From Gloeopeniophorella convolvens (taxonomy: Eukaryota > Basidiomycota > Agaricomycetes > Russulales), in the NCBI GenBank assembly GCA_022496205.1, contig WTXD01000208.1, positions 1 through 17,749 of the forward strand: a DNA stretch of 17,749 nucleotides. Reading direction: 5' to 3'. Both the position numbers and the translations under genes were made by a program. The first letter of the stretch is position 1, and every line of letters starts with the position of its first letter. Shown one piece after another: positions 1 to 9,215 of this stretch. The notes under the pieces were generated by a model. The model searched no databases. It worked only from the letters and a program-made list of their open reading frames with translations, and was not told where the DNA came from.

Positions 1-966
1 TGAGGCACACGCCCACACATGCTCCCAAAGATGCCACGGACTGCTCCAGCACGGACCACACGTACGCGACGATGCCCGTGACGATCAGTATGAACCCGAC
101 GAGCGCGAAGCTGGAGCACACGTTATGGCACCGGTTTAGCAGGTGCACAAGCGCAATCGCGTTCTTCTGCGCGTCCGCGTCAGGGTCGTCGTCGTCGACG
201 GATCCGCCGATGCAGGGCACCGTCGCGCTGAAGTCAAACAGCTTCTGGCGCCGCATGTCGATGTTCAGGCCGGGCGGGTGGTGCAGGAGCGAGGATAGAA
301 CCTCCGAGGGCGCTGCATGCAGCGAAAGTCGTGTTGTGGGCGCGCCCGAAGAGAAAACGGGTTCGCAGAGGGCGGCTGGAAGGTAGGGCTGCGACGTCAC
401 GCTGTGCTCTGCCTTCTCCGAGAATGTTCCGTGTCCAGACTCGAGCGCGGATGGCGTGCGTGAATTGTTGGCCGCGGTCGATCCAGAGATACGGGGCTGC
501 CGCGGCTGTGCGTGTTTGGCATATGCTGCAGCGATGATGGCCCTGGGACTGGATTTGTGCGAGGACACCTGCGCATCGCTCAACTTATGGCGGATGAGGA
601 CGAAGGACCCGACATATGCCAGGATGGCTTGGGGTCCCGGGTCAGGTCATCAGCATTGGACACCAAAGTGCGGCCCATCTACTCACCTGCTGCTGCGTGG
701 AAGATCAAAGCACCACTGAGGCATGCGAGCATCAGTTTGGCCGAGGAAGTCCCCTCGTCATGTCCCGAGGCCAAGGTGAATGGTAAACTGTCGATGGAAG
801 TGAAGAAGCTGGCCTGTACACGCATCAGTTTGCAATCAGACACTATACTTACAAGGAGTTGACCAACATAAACGCTGATGAGTTGTAATCGGTCAGACCA
901 GACTTGCGTGATTTGCGTTATGGTATGCATATCCGCGGCCTTGGACAAAGCTGCGCTCTCCTGCAT
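1..966 (-). CDS. Uncharacterised multi-pass membrane protein, paralog copy A (3' end outside window)
   Basis: The model is exon 966-868, intron 867-814, exon 813-687, intron 686-628, exon 627 to the window edge. It covers about 284 residues, and only the last few codons are missing compared with copy B. The second intron has a GTGAGT donor and a CTGAC-type branch. The first intron has GTTGGT at 867, and an alternative GTAAGT donor at 852 would add six residues in frame. The protein has a soluble N-terminal helix, two hydrophobic segments, a long Ser/Pro-rich linker, a conserved stretch around LNIDMRR, an acidic DDDDPDAD run and two C-terminal membrane helices. I do not recognise the family and assign no function. 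Relative to copy B it carries two separate -2/-1 indel pairs (near 355/384 and 19/33), each restoring the frame. The ATG at 964-966 is the only in-frame one upstream, but copy C suggests the ancestral start lay in an earlier exon. Confidence 0.7.
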
Positions 967-1078
967 GCTGACTGGAAAAGGTCGTCAGTAAACTCATGCT
1001 GTCTGAGGCACAATTACTGACGCCGTCTCTGAGCTGGCTCGTGGGCGGGCCGATCCTGCTCGATTACAGGGCGTGGGT

Positions 1079-1088
1079 CTATATGCAC
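1079..1088 (-). promoter_or_regulatory. Putative TATA box of copy A
   Basis: On the minus strand this reads GTGCATATAG. It lies about 115 bp upstream of the proposed ATG of copy A and is conserved at 6050-6059 in unit B. The spacing is plausible for a fungal core promoter with a short leader. No transcript evidence is available. Confidence 0.35.
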
Positions 1089-1130
1089 GTAAATACTGGT
1101 TATTCCAAAGGCACTAGCAGGTAATGGGGT

Positions 1131-1184
1131 GATGAGCGCACCTGAAGACATGGCAGCCGTGGAAGGTCGTTACACGTTATCGAG
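1131..1184 (-). promoter_or_regulatory. Conserved upstream block of the paralog family, copy A
   Basis: This block contains CACCTG, GACAT and CGTGGAAGGTCGT, and ends with CGTTATCG. The same motif order recurs upstream of copies B (6102-6155) and C (8693-8750). It is the only clear non-coding similarity between C and the A/B pair. It lies about 170 bp upstream of the copy A start, beyond the putative TATA box, so it may be an upstream activating element. This is inferred from conservation alone. Confidence 0.45.
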
Positions 1185-1897
1185 GGAGGTTGGGGAGAGT
1201 TGGGATCCGATGTTAACGTGCTTTAAATTGTCAGGGCTGAATCACCGCCTGGTTGAGGCGCGCGCTAGCCTGCGGCTAGTTGCCCCAGACGTGTATTCAG
1301 TGGCGATGCCCGCGCGGAAGACCCACTCCCAAATAACCGGTAACGCCGTGTCGTATTCTCGGTTAGAGCCTTGGGAAGGAAAGCGATTGCACCACGGACA
1401 TCAACCAAGGTCCGTAAGTTCATAGGGCGCGCTGATGTGGGGAACGAGCAAACGCTGAACTTCACCTGCTGTAAAGATAAATGACCATTCGGCGGCCCAG
1501 CCCGACACTGTACAGTATCCCGGTTTGGGACCACAGATGTGCGCCGGAGGAGCCTTTTTGTTTGGACTGTCTCCACAGCATCCCAAGGCGCGTGTGTAAG
1601 GGGGGATCCAGTGCTCTTTTCGGGAGCGTTGTCCTTTTGGAGCGTTGTCGGTGTTCATTTCTCATGGATTTTACAATGGAGCGAGACCGGTCCAACAGTA
1701 ACCAACTGCATTTGGACGCTTTGGACACCGTCCAATAAGTGCCTTATCAAAGTCCATAACAGTGTGGGTCGGGCATAGAGCCAGACTTTCCAGCTTCAGG
1801 GGCGTTGGAGATAACCGGGCGTGAGTCCGGAAGCGATCATGGAGAGAGAAATTATGTCGAGGGCCTTCAGGCTCGAGTAAGTTATCAGGATGGGGAG

Positions 1898-1905
1898 AGT
1901 CGATC
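1898..1905. repeat. 8-bp target-site duplication, left copy
   Basis: AGTCGATC directly precedes the element at 1906-2775 and is repeated exactly at 2776-2783. The matching position in unit B (near 6885) has a single related AGTC-containing site with no insert. Confidence 0.85.
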
Positions 1906-1972
1906 AGGACCCTGCCAAACCCGTATGGAGGTTAGATCCTGAGGAGCAGATTTTCGGTTCTCTTCGGGATCT

Positions 1973-2001
1973 CCGGCCCGGCCCTTCCCGGAGCGGGCCG
2001 G
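1973..2001. repeat. GC-rich hairpin near the left end of the transposon
   Basis: CCGGCCCG (1973-1980) and CGGGCCGG (1994-2001) form an 8-bp perfect stem around a 13-nt loop. This sits inside a wider inverted pair, GAGGTTAGAT at 1928-1937 and ATCTAACCTC at 2011-2020. The nested palindrome may act in transposition or simply be structural. No function can be read from sequence. Confidence 0.6.
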
Positions 2002-2349
2002 CAAGATTCCATCTAACCTCGCACAACCTCTGCGCTGCAACATCGTATTTCAGTCATTTCTCCGTGTAACTTCGGCCAGGGCTTTCAACTGGCCTCGCGT
2101 TGCATGCAGTATTGTGTAAATGGGCATTTTTTTACAGCAGAGTAGACGCTGAGTGAGAAAGCATAACATGATCAGTGCCTCAAGTCACTTATTTGAATCC
2201 TGAGCTGCCAGAGACTGAGTTCACTGTGCTTTAGTTGACAAATAGGACGGCCTGGGACACTTCTGAACCCTCTCTATGGTGTCTGTGTGGCCCCGTTCCC
2301 ACTAGCAGCCAGTGTATTTGTTGATAAGAACACTGTAGCCTGAAGGAAA

Positions 2350-2430
2350 AATCGATCGGGATTCGAACCCCGGACCTTCCCACACACACAATCACAGTCA
2401 ACATGATGCTTACCACTATGTCAACGCAAC
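2350..2430 (-). other. Degenerate tRNA-like (SINE-head-like) segment with A and B boxes
   Basis: On the minus strand there is an A-box-like TGACATAGTGG (2423-2413) and a consensus B box, GGTTCGAATCC (2369-2359), with tRNA-like spacing. Between them, ATCAT and GTGAT can pair as an anticodon stem around the 7-nt loop GTTGACT. The acceptor ends do not pair and the T stem is imperfect, so this is not a working tRNA. It could be the head of a tRNA-derived SINE running leftwards, with an A-rich stretch (T-run on the plus strand) near 2129-2135 as a possible tail. It lies wholly inside the DNA transposon. Confidence 0.45.
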
Positions 2431-2775
2431 AATCCGGCTCACTTGTTTCGTGTCCTATATGACTACTGTTGTTGATATAGGTACCAGCATGGCTATATTG
2501 TCACAACAGAGCAACAAATGAAAGGCTACATGCAGTATTTGAGCATAAGATCTCCCACAGTGGTCTCAGAGCACTAATTACCGAGTGTATTCTATCGTTT
2601 CCTCATCATACCCACCCCGGATCGATGGTCAGCTGACCCGATTCGGTTCTTTTGCCATATAACATCGATTGGTCACGAGACCGCATTCGGTTCAAAAGCA
2701 TCTAACCTCCTGCCTCGGGCCGACGATTTTCGGTTTTTTTGGCATCGGACCTCTGGCCGAGTTTGGCAGGGTCCT

Positions 2776-2783
2776 AGTCGATC
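2776..2783. repeat. 8-bp target-site duplication, right copy
   Basis: AGTCGATC directly follows the right inverted repeat and matches 1898-1905 exactly. Sequence homologous to unit B resumes straight after it (CGTCGGCGGGCGC here and near 6896). Confidence 0.85.
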
Positions 2784-3472
2784 CTACCGTCGGCGGGCGC
2801 TGCAACGCAAGGGCAAACAGGCATCAACAACGCGGGACGGAGCCGATATTTGTTTCAATACACTTGGATGCCACTCTGGATGGACCGCGCCCACTGCTGC
2901 CCACTGCCTCAGTGCTGGCACCGGTTACGGCCCGCAGTACTGCGACTCAGCTGATGTTTTACGGTGTGCTATTTACTCCGTCTTTCCACCCGCATCTACC
3001 TAGGCTAAGTCACGAATCCTCGTTTCACGTTGCCGCCCTACGGTAGTACTAGTTAACTGGTGCCGGTGCCGCAGAGTGATCCGGGAGCTCCGTAACGTTT
3101 CGGCCGTCGCACTCCTGTAAGGTGCGCGAGCCTCGAACCACCTCGTTCTGCGGCATCGGGTTCACCTGGAACCTGCTAGGAAGCACAACATAAGAGAAAT
3201 GACGTGGTGCAACGACTTTGATGTAAAGATATAGCGATGCTATACTCGATGTTATGATCGTGAATTACTCTGCGTCATCTCATCATCAGAGCGTCAGGTA
3301 CATCAGCTACATGGACTGTCAAGCAGACAAGCGACAAGCGAGCCTCGTGATGCAAGATGTGCATGTGCTTGACGACATTCATAATCAACATGCAGCGAAG
3401 ACGTGAACAACCGGGGAGCTCACTTCATCCGATGATGATGTTGACCTTGAGGTTGTTGCCCTCGGCGACAGT

Positions 3473-3880
<408 letters not shown>

Positions 3881-4055
3881 CTAAACGAGGAGCGTCGAAG
3901 AGAGAGTGACAAACCTGGTTGGGTGGACAAAGGTTGGTTCGAATGCACTAGGGGAAGTGTGAGCTCGCATTCGAAGACATCGAACAGTAGAGGACGCGAT
4001 ACCCCGACTGGACTCAAGGTTAGAGGCCTGAGGAAAGGAGAGGAGTCAATGAGGC

Positions 4056-4066
4056 CCTTTTATACC
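4056..4066 (-). promoter_or_regulatory. TATA box of the lectin gene
   Basis: On the minus strand this reads GGTATAAAAGG, a strong match to the TATA consensus. It lies about 200 bp upstream of the lectin ATG at 3857-3859, implying a leader of roughly 160-170 nt. A well-formed TATA box suits a highly expressed, developmentally regulated gene, as known fruit-body lectins are. Confidence 0.6.
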
Positions 4067-4099
4067 TTTCAAGGCCGGTCGAAAGGTGATGTCAAACAT

Positions 4100-4870
4100 T
4101 GGTCAAACATCCCTTGAAATCGAGGGTGTCACGGCGGCGCTGCGCGAAGTTCATGTCGAAACCCACGAAGTCGCCTGACAACATCAGAGGGTCCTTGCAG
4201 TGTATCGAAGCCAAAGAATGTGACTCTGTGACGAATAGAACGCCCTTGCTCGCGATCCTTCCTTCTAGCGGTGCGTTCGTTGACGTGTTTACCAGGTCCG
4301 TTCTTGGGAGACATCGGAAAGGGACAATGTATCCATAGCCCAGACCAGGAGTAGCAAGAACGTTCGTCTCGTCGGATGAGTAGAGGACGAGACGTACTTG
4401 GCTGTTGTGCGGGCCGTCCTCCTGTGGTTAGAACAGCAGAGATCCATACGCCATCGGCGTCGCGGCTTCACCTGTTCAGCGTCATCGACCCAGGCTGCCA
4501 ATTCGAGTCTAGGTGGTACTTGGCTCCTCGCCATCTCAGCGGTCAGAGACCGTTCGAAAAATTGTAACGCGGCAAAGCACGTGAGGACACTCTCTTGTCC
4601 TTCCCTATGTCGAAAATTGAGCCTGGAGCGCCAGGTGCAGAATGGCAGGAGGGAGTCAATGCGGCGCACCCTGGCAGTATGAACGCTTCGACGAGCGCGT
4701 CGGACAGATGGAGGGCGGAGGGCCACACCAGTACGTGTGGAGCTCTTTGCCGCCGCTGCGAAATGCCGTCACACCCGTCCGGGATGCGCGAGAGAGCTCC
4801 GTCTTCACTCGCTCGCCATCAATTAGGATTATCGTACTCTACTAGGCGTATCAAAATAAGGTATGATCGC
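4100..4870. other. Stretch without a convincing gene, upstream of the lectin
   Basis: Several overlapping frames are open on both strands, the longest being minus 4726-4289 (145 codons). They are Arg/Ser-rich, overlap each other and show no recognisable domain or splice structure. I see nothing supportable beyond the lectin upstream region. The segment is unique to the spacer between the two duplicated units. Confidence 0.5.
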
Positions 4871-4945
4871 AGGCGGTCTCATCCCGTCATCTGTGCATCG
4901 TGCAAGCAAGCCCGGGGCACGCACCCTTGGGCGAGGCCCTGGCGG

Positions 4946-5898
4946 CTACCGCAACGCAAGGAAGCCAAAAATGAGGCACACGCCCACACAGGTGCTCCCA
5001 AAGATGGCCACGGACTGCTCCAGCACGGACCACACGTACGCGACAATGCCCGTGACGACCAGCACGAACCCGGCGAGTGCGAAGCTGGAGCACACGTTGT
5101 GGCACCGGTTCAGCAAGTGCACGAGTGAGGTCGCGTTCTTCTGCAAATCTGCATCGGGATCGTCGTCGTCGACGGATCCGCCGATACAGGGCACCACCGC
5201 GCTGAAATTGAACAGCTTCTGGCGCCGCATGTCGATGTTCAGGCCGGGCGGCTGGTGCAGGAGCGAGGAGAGAACCTCCGAGGGCGCTGCACGCAGCGGA
5301 AGTCGTGTTGTGGTTGGGCTCGAAGAGAAGAACGGGTTCGCGGAGGGCGGCTGGAAGGAGTAGGGTTGCGACACCACGCTGTGCTCTGCCTTCTCCGAGA
5401 ATGTTCCACGTCCAGACTCGACCGCGGAGGGGGTGCGTGAATCGTCGATCGCGGTCGATTCAGAGATACGAGGCTGCCGCGGCAGTGTATGTTTGGCATA
5501 TGCTGCAGCGATGACGGCCCTGGGGCTGGATTTGCGCGGCACCTGCGCATCGCTCAACTTGTGGCGGATGAGGACGAAGGACCCGACATATGCCAGGATG
5601 GCTTGGGGTTCCGAATCAGGTCATCAGCGTTGGGTGCCAGGGCATGGCCTGTCTACTCACCTGCTGCTGCATGAAAGATCAAAGCACCACTGAGGCATGC
5701 GAGCATCAGTTTGGCCGAGGAAGTCCCCTCGTCATGTCCCGAGGCCAGGGTGAACAGTAAACTGTCGATGGAAGTGAAGAAGCTGGCCTGTACACGCATC
5801 AGCTTGCACTCAGACACTATAAGGGGTCGACCAACATAAACGCTGATGAGTTGTAATCGGTCGGACCAGACTTGCGTAATTTGCGTTATGGTTTGCAT
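4946..5898 (-). CDS. Uncharacterised multi-pass membrane protein, paralog copy B
   Basis: The model is exon 5898-5836, intron 5835-5788, exon 5787-5661, intron 5660-5602, exon 5601-4946, giving 281 residues. The second intron is well supported (GTGAGT donor, CTGAT branch, AAG acceptor, same place as in A and C). The first intron starts with the weak donor GTTGGT, and the GTAAGT seen in copy A is deleted here. The C-terminus has two strong membrane helices, one in SSFALAGFVLVVTGIVAYVW and one in the final 21 residues. A Ser/Pro-rich linker carries an acidic VDDDDPDAD segment. The start is a problem: the codon matching copy A's ATG is ACG, so the first usable in-frame ATG is at 5896-5898, which removes 22 residues relative to copy A. 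It may be a gene with a shortened N-terminus or an early pseudogene. Function unknown. Confidence 0.68.
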
Positions 5899-6049
5899 AT
5901 CCACGGCCTTGGAAAGGGCTGCACTCTCCTGCGTGCTGACTGAAAAGGGTCGTTAATAAATTCGTCGTGTCTGAGGCACAACTACTGACGTCGTCTCTGA
6001 GGTGGCTCCTGGGCGGGCCGATCTTGTTCGATTAGTATGGGGCGTGGAA

Positions 6050-6059
6050 CTATATGCAC
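6050..6059 (-). promoter_or_regulatory. Putative TATA box of copy B
   Basis: On the minus strand this reads GTGCATATAG, identical to the element at 1079-1088 upstream of copy A. Its survival in both units is expected from recent duplication, so it is weak evidence of function. Confidence 0.35.
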
Positions 6060-6101
6060 GTAAATACTGGTTATTTCGAAGGCACTGGCAATTAAGAGAA
6101 T

Positions 6102-6155
6102 GATGAGCGCACCTGAAGACATAGTAGTCGTGAAAGGTCGTTGCACGTTATCAGG
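6102..6155 (-). promoter_or_regulatory. Conserved upstream block of the paralog family, copy B
   Basis: This is the counterpart of 1131-1184, with GCGCACCTGAAGACAT followed by CGTGAAAGGTCGT and an ACGTTATC end. It matches the copy A block closely and the copy C block in motif order. Confidence 0.45.
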
Positions 6156-7518
6156 GAAGTTTGGGGGAGAGTTGGGATCCGACGTTAGCGTGCTTTAAAG
6201 CATCAGGACTGAATTACCGCCAGGTCGAGGCGCGCGCTAGCCTGCGGCTAATTACCCCGGACGCGTTTTCAGTGGCGATGCCCGCGCGGAAGACCCACTC
6301 CCAAGTAACCGGTAACGCCGCGTCGTATTCGGCTATGTACATAGAGCCTTGGAGAGAAAAGCAGTTGCGCCACGGACATCAACCATGGTCCGTAAGTCTA
6401 TAGGGAACGCTGACGTGGAGAGTGGGCGAACGCTAAACCTCACCTGTTGTAAAAACGATCATTCGGCGTGTAAAATGGCCTGGCACTGCGCAGTATTGCG
6501 TTTTGGGATCGCAGCGAGGTGCGCCGGCGGCCGAAGGAGCCTTTTTGTTTCGACTGTCTCCACAGCATCCCAAGGCGCGCGCGTAAGGGGGTCCAAGAGC
6601 TCTTTTTGGAAGTCTTGTCCTTTTTGGAAGCATTGTCGGTGGGTTTCATTCTATAGATCTTACGATGGAGCGAGATCGGTCCATCAGTAATCAACTGCAT
6701 TTGGACGCTTTGCACGTCGTCCAACGAGTGCCTTAGGTCCATAACAGCGTGGGTCGGGCATAGAACCAGACTGTGCCAGCTCCAGGAACATTATAAATAA
6801 TCGGGTGAGTCTGGAAGCGACTGGGAGAGAGATACTGTATGTCGTGGACCTTCAATTGGTTCGAGTCAGTATCAGGATGGGGGCGAGTCACGCTGTCGTC
6901 GGCGGGCGCTGTATGTAACACAAGGGCAAATAGGCATCAACAACGCGGGATGCGGACTGCGCTGCTGCGGGACGGCGGAGCGCTCAGGACGGAGCCTTGT
7001 TTACACTTGGCCGTGGGGCGTGGGGGAAAGAGGAGTCCGCGCCTACTGCCAGTGCCACGGTCATGGCAGTACTGCAATCCAGCTGGTGCTTTACGAGGTA
7101 CCGTTTGCCCCGCCGCTCTGCATCTACCTAGTAAATCACCAATACTCGTTTCATGTTGCCGCCCTACTTACTCGGATACAGTAGTTAACTGGTGCCGGTG
7201 CCGCAGAGTGATCCGGGAGCTCCATAACGTTTACATGGTTTGGCTGTTACGCTCATGTAAGGTGCGCGAGCCTCGAACCAACTCGTTGCACAGCATTGGG
7301 TTCACTTAGAGTCTAGTGCAACGACTTTGCGGTGATGTGAAGATACGGCGATGCCAAACTCGACATTATGATCGTGAATTACTCTGCATCATTTCGTCAT
7401 CATCTCGTCAGGTACTTACATGAGAGCATCGGCGCAGAGGCACACTTAAACGTAAAATGACAGCGCGCAAAGCTGTCACAAGCACAGCCAAATCCCTCGG
7501 GTAGCAAGGTGAGGATGG

Positions 7519-8587
7519 TCAATGTAACGCAGCAAAGCCCATGATTATGCATACACCCACGCACGCGCTGCCGAAAATGGCGACGGATCGCTCGAGTATA
7601 GCCCAGATGTACGCGACAATACCCGTGACGACGAGCAGGAAGCCAGCCAGCGCGAATGCTGAACAGACATTGTGGCACTTGTTCAGCAGGCGCATCAGCG
7701 ATGTCGCGTTGCGCTCCGCATCGGCGTCTGGGTCGTTGTTGCCGGGACGGCCAAAGCACAAGGCCATTGCATCGAGATCGAAGAATGACACGCGCCGCAT
7801 GTCGATGTTGAGCGCGGGAGGCTGGTGCAAAAGCGAGGCAAGCACTGTGGTGGGCGCCGTCAGGAGCGAGGGTCGTCCGGACGTTGCCGAAAAGAATGGG
7901 GTAAAGGGCGACGATGGAAATGAGAAGGAATGGGAATGGGACTTGTGGGTATGCTCGGGTTTCTCGTGGGAGGTCGAGTGCCCGGATTCCATGGCAGACG
8001 GACTCCGTGCATGGCTGGCTGCAGTGGGTTCGGACCTTTGAAGGTGCGCATACTTGGCGTATGCAGTGGAAATGGGTGATTTAGACCCGTCCGTGCTGGA
8101 TTGTGCATCATTCAATTTGTATCGGATGAGGACGAACGACGCAATGTAGGCCAGGATGGCTGGATAGATCAGAGAACCATCAGAGAGTGGGGCAGCGGCG
8201 TGGATGAGGGACGCTACCTGCTGCCGCATGGAATATCAAACTGCCCACCAACGCAGCGAGCGTCAGTTTGCTCGATGGGCTACCATCGTCCTTGCTGGAT
8301 GCGAGAGAGAACAACAGACTATCGATCGACGTAAAGAAACTGGCCTGTATACATATCAGAAACACACATGAAGAGACCTGAAGCTCGACTCACATAGACA
8401 CTGATCAATTGTAAGCGATCCGACCATATTTGCGTGATTTGCGCGATAGTATGTAAGTCGGCCGCCTTGCTCAACGCGGCATGGTCTTGCGCTGTCACTA
8501 TCGAGCGGTGACACTCCGTAAGTCCAGGACGACGGGACACGAGGACTGACTCACGATGCTTTTGATGGCTCGGATGAGCTGTCTCAT
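7519..8587 (-). CDS. Uncharacterised multi-pass membrane protein, paralog copy C
   Basis: The proposed exons are 8587-8551, 8491-8394, 8344-8218 and 8159-7519, giving 300 residues. The introns are 59, 49 and 58 bp with donors GTCAGT, GTGAGT and GTAGCG. The last intron stays open in one frame, but splicing restores the AAAILAYIASFVLIRY helix seen in copies A and B. Exon 1 (MRQLIRAIKSIV) is the least certain. It is supported by a GTCAGT donor also present upstream of A and B and by the phase it gives. The protein has an N-terminal amphipathic helix, hydrophobic segments at about 48-61 and 72-103, a Ser/His/Pro-rich linker (about 110-190), a conserved LLHQPPALNIDMRR motif, then membrane helices at about 254-276 and 279-299. 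The linker runs of HTHKSHSHSFSF differ most between copies. This copy looks intact. I do not recognise the family. Confidence 0.72.
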
Positions 8588-8692
8588 CAGAACTAGCTCT
8601 TAGAGCGGCCCTCTCCCTTTCCCTCGACGGACGACGATGGCCTATTGAGTCATGTGCTGTCAGCTATTTGAGTCCCGAGGGCATAGCTAGAA

Positions 8693-8750
8693 GCTGAGAT
8701 CACACCTGTGGACATGAGGGTCGTAGAATGTCGTCGATAACGTGTAGTTG
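8693..8750 (-). promoter_or_regulatory. Conserved upstream block of the paralog family, copy C
   Basis: It contains CACCTG, GACATG and CGTAGAATGTCGT in the same order and spacing as upstream of copies A and B. It then has CGATAACG, the reverse complement of the CGTTATCG in copy A. It lies about 110 bp upstream of the proposed start of copy C. The surrounding sequence is otherwise unlike A and B, which makes chance survival less likely. Confidence 0.45.
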
Positions 8751-9029
8751 GATATGACCGCAATGGAGTAAACGCACGCCTTGATTAGAACGGCGCATAT
8801 AAGTACTGTATTGGTGGTGTTGGACCACATCTGAGTTGAGGCCTTCTTTTGGCCAAGTTCGCGCGCTTCGCTTCGCGAATATGGGAGCCGGAGGTGCGTA
8901 CTACATATGACGAGCGATGCCTATCCTTCCCTGAGCGCAGCTTCCCCTGATGCAACGTATTCCGCCCGGACATCATGGATAGACGGCTACCATACAGCAT
9001 GATATAATCCTGAGGTCGAGGGTGAGCCC
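8751..9029. other. Intergenic sequence, no gene seen
   Basis: Short open frames occur on the minus strand (for example 9000-8785), but they have no recognisable motif and no splice support. This is probably upstream sequence of copy C. Confidence 0.45.
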
Positions 9030-9215
9030 ATGACAGTTGGTGTCAAAAGGTGTCCAGGGGCCAAGGGTGCCAAGACCGGGACCGGACTCGGTGACCGGTG
9101 AGATCGGGACCGGAGTTACCTTTTCGGGGCTAAGTTCCGGGGTTGCGGCACCGCCCCGGAGTCCTGACCGCCGGCAGGTTCTGACAGGTTCTGACCGATA
9201 ACATCGATGACAGTT
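9030..9215. repeat. GC-rich repeat block bounded by a 9-bp direct repeat
   Basis: ATGACAGTT occurs at 9030-9038 and again at 9207-9215. The 168 bp between them differ in character from the surroundings. They carry four ACCGG motifs (9076-9112), a CCGG-rich core and a tandem CAGGTTCTGA near 9175-9195. The direct repeat could be a target-site duplication of a small insertion, but I see no matching inverted repeats at the two ends. It could equally be coincidence. Confidence 0.3.

Larger units (their letters stand above)
1906..2775. mobile_element. Non-autonomous hAT-like DNA transposon, 870 bp
   Basis: The ends form a perfect 15-bp terminal inverted repeat: AGGACCCTGCCAAAC at 1906-1920 and its reverse complement at 2761-2775. 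It is flanked by an exact 8-bp direct repeat, AGTCGATC. An 8-bp target duplication is typical of hAT elements, although P and Merlin elements also make 8 bp. Subterminal motifs recur near both ends: TTCGGTT at 1953, 2643, 2687 and 2729, and GGTTAGAT in either orientation at 1930, 2011 and 2700. Such repeats often bind transposase. There is no long open frame, so it would have to be moved by an enzyme encoded elsewhere. The empty site in the sister duplication shows that it inserted after the A/B duplication, or was lost from B. Confidence 0.82.
1..3301. repeat. Segmental duplication unit A
   Basis: This stretch aligns along its whole length with 4971-7415, in the same orientation. It holds paralog copy A and about 2.3 kb of its 5' flank. 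Long identical blocks include the one around the GATGCCCGCGCGGAAGACCC core near 1307. The alignment ends at a shared GTCAGGTAC (3293-3301 here, 7407-7415 in unit B). Unit A differs mainly by the transposon-like insertion at 1906-2775. Without it and one target-site copy, the two units have nearly equal length. The left edge of the duplication is outside the window. Confidence 0.85.
4971..7415. repeat. Segmental duplication unit B
   Basis: This is homologous to 1-3301 in the same orientation. It contains most of paralog copy B and its 5' flank, without the 870-bp element. The homology ends at GTCAGGTAC (7407-7415), about 100 bp from the 3' end of copy C. The non-genic part (about 5960-7415) has indels and substitutions spread without codon periodicity, so I annotate no gene there. 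Confidence 0.85.

Noticed and set aside
1129..1425. Plus-strand open frame with a counterpart in the duplicate (6161-6403)
   Set aside because: The two peptides align, but in the part compared by eye about a dozen base differences change the residue and only about three are silent. That is what neutral drift gives, not protein selection. Both frames also lack recognisable motifs.
1401..1728. Overlapping minus-strand frames sharing words with 6433-6742
   Set aside because: The shared words come from the segmental duplication, and indels not divisible by three shift the frames between copies.
2350..2430. A functional tRNA gene (possible Ser anticodon TGA)
   Set aside because: The anticodon-like stem pairs, but the acceptor stem does not, the D arm is poor and the T stem has mismatches. 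Kept only as a tRNA-like segment.
1906..2775. Solo LTR of a retrotransposon
   Set aside because: The ends are inverted repeats, not TG...CA, and the flanking duplication is 8 bp instead of 4-6 bp.
4289..4726. 145-codon minus-strand frame upstream of the lectin
   Set aside because: Arg/Ser-rich composition, several overlapping frames on both strands, no domain, no splice structure.
7541..8041. 166-codon plus-strand frame
   Set aside because: It lies antisense to the last exon of paralog copy C. The same antisense frame appears opposite copies A and B only because the coding strand is conserved.
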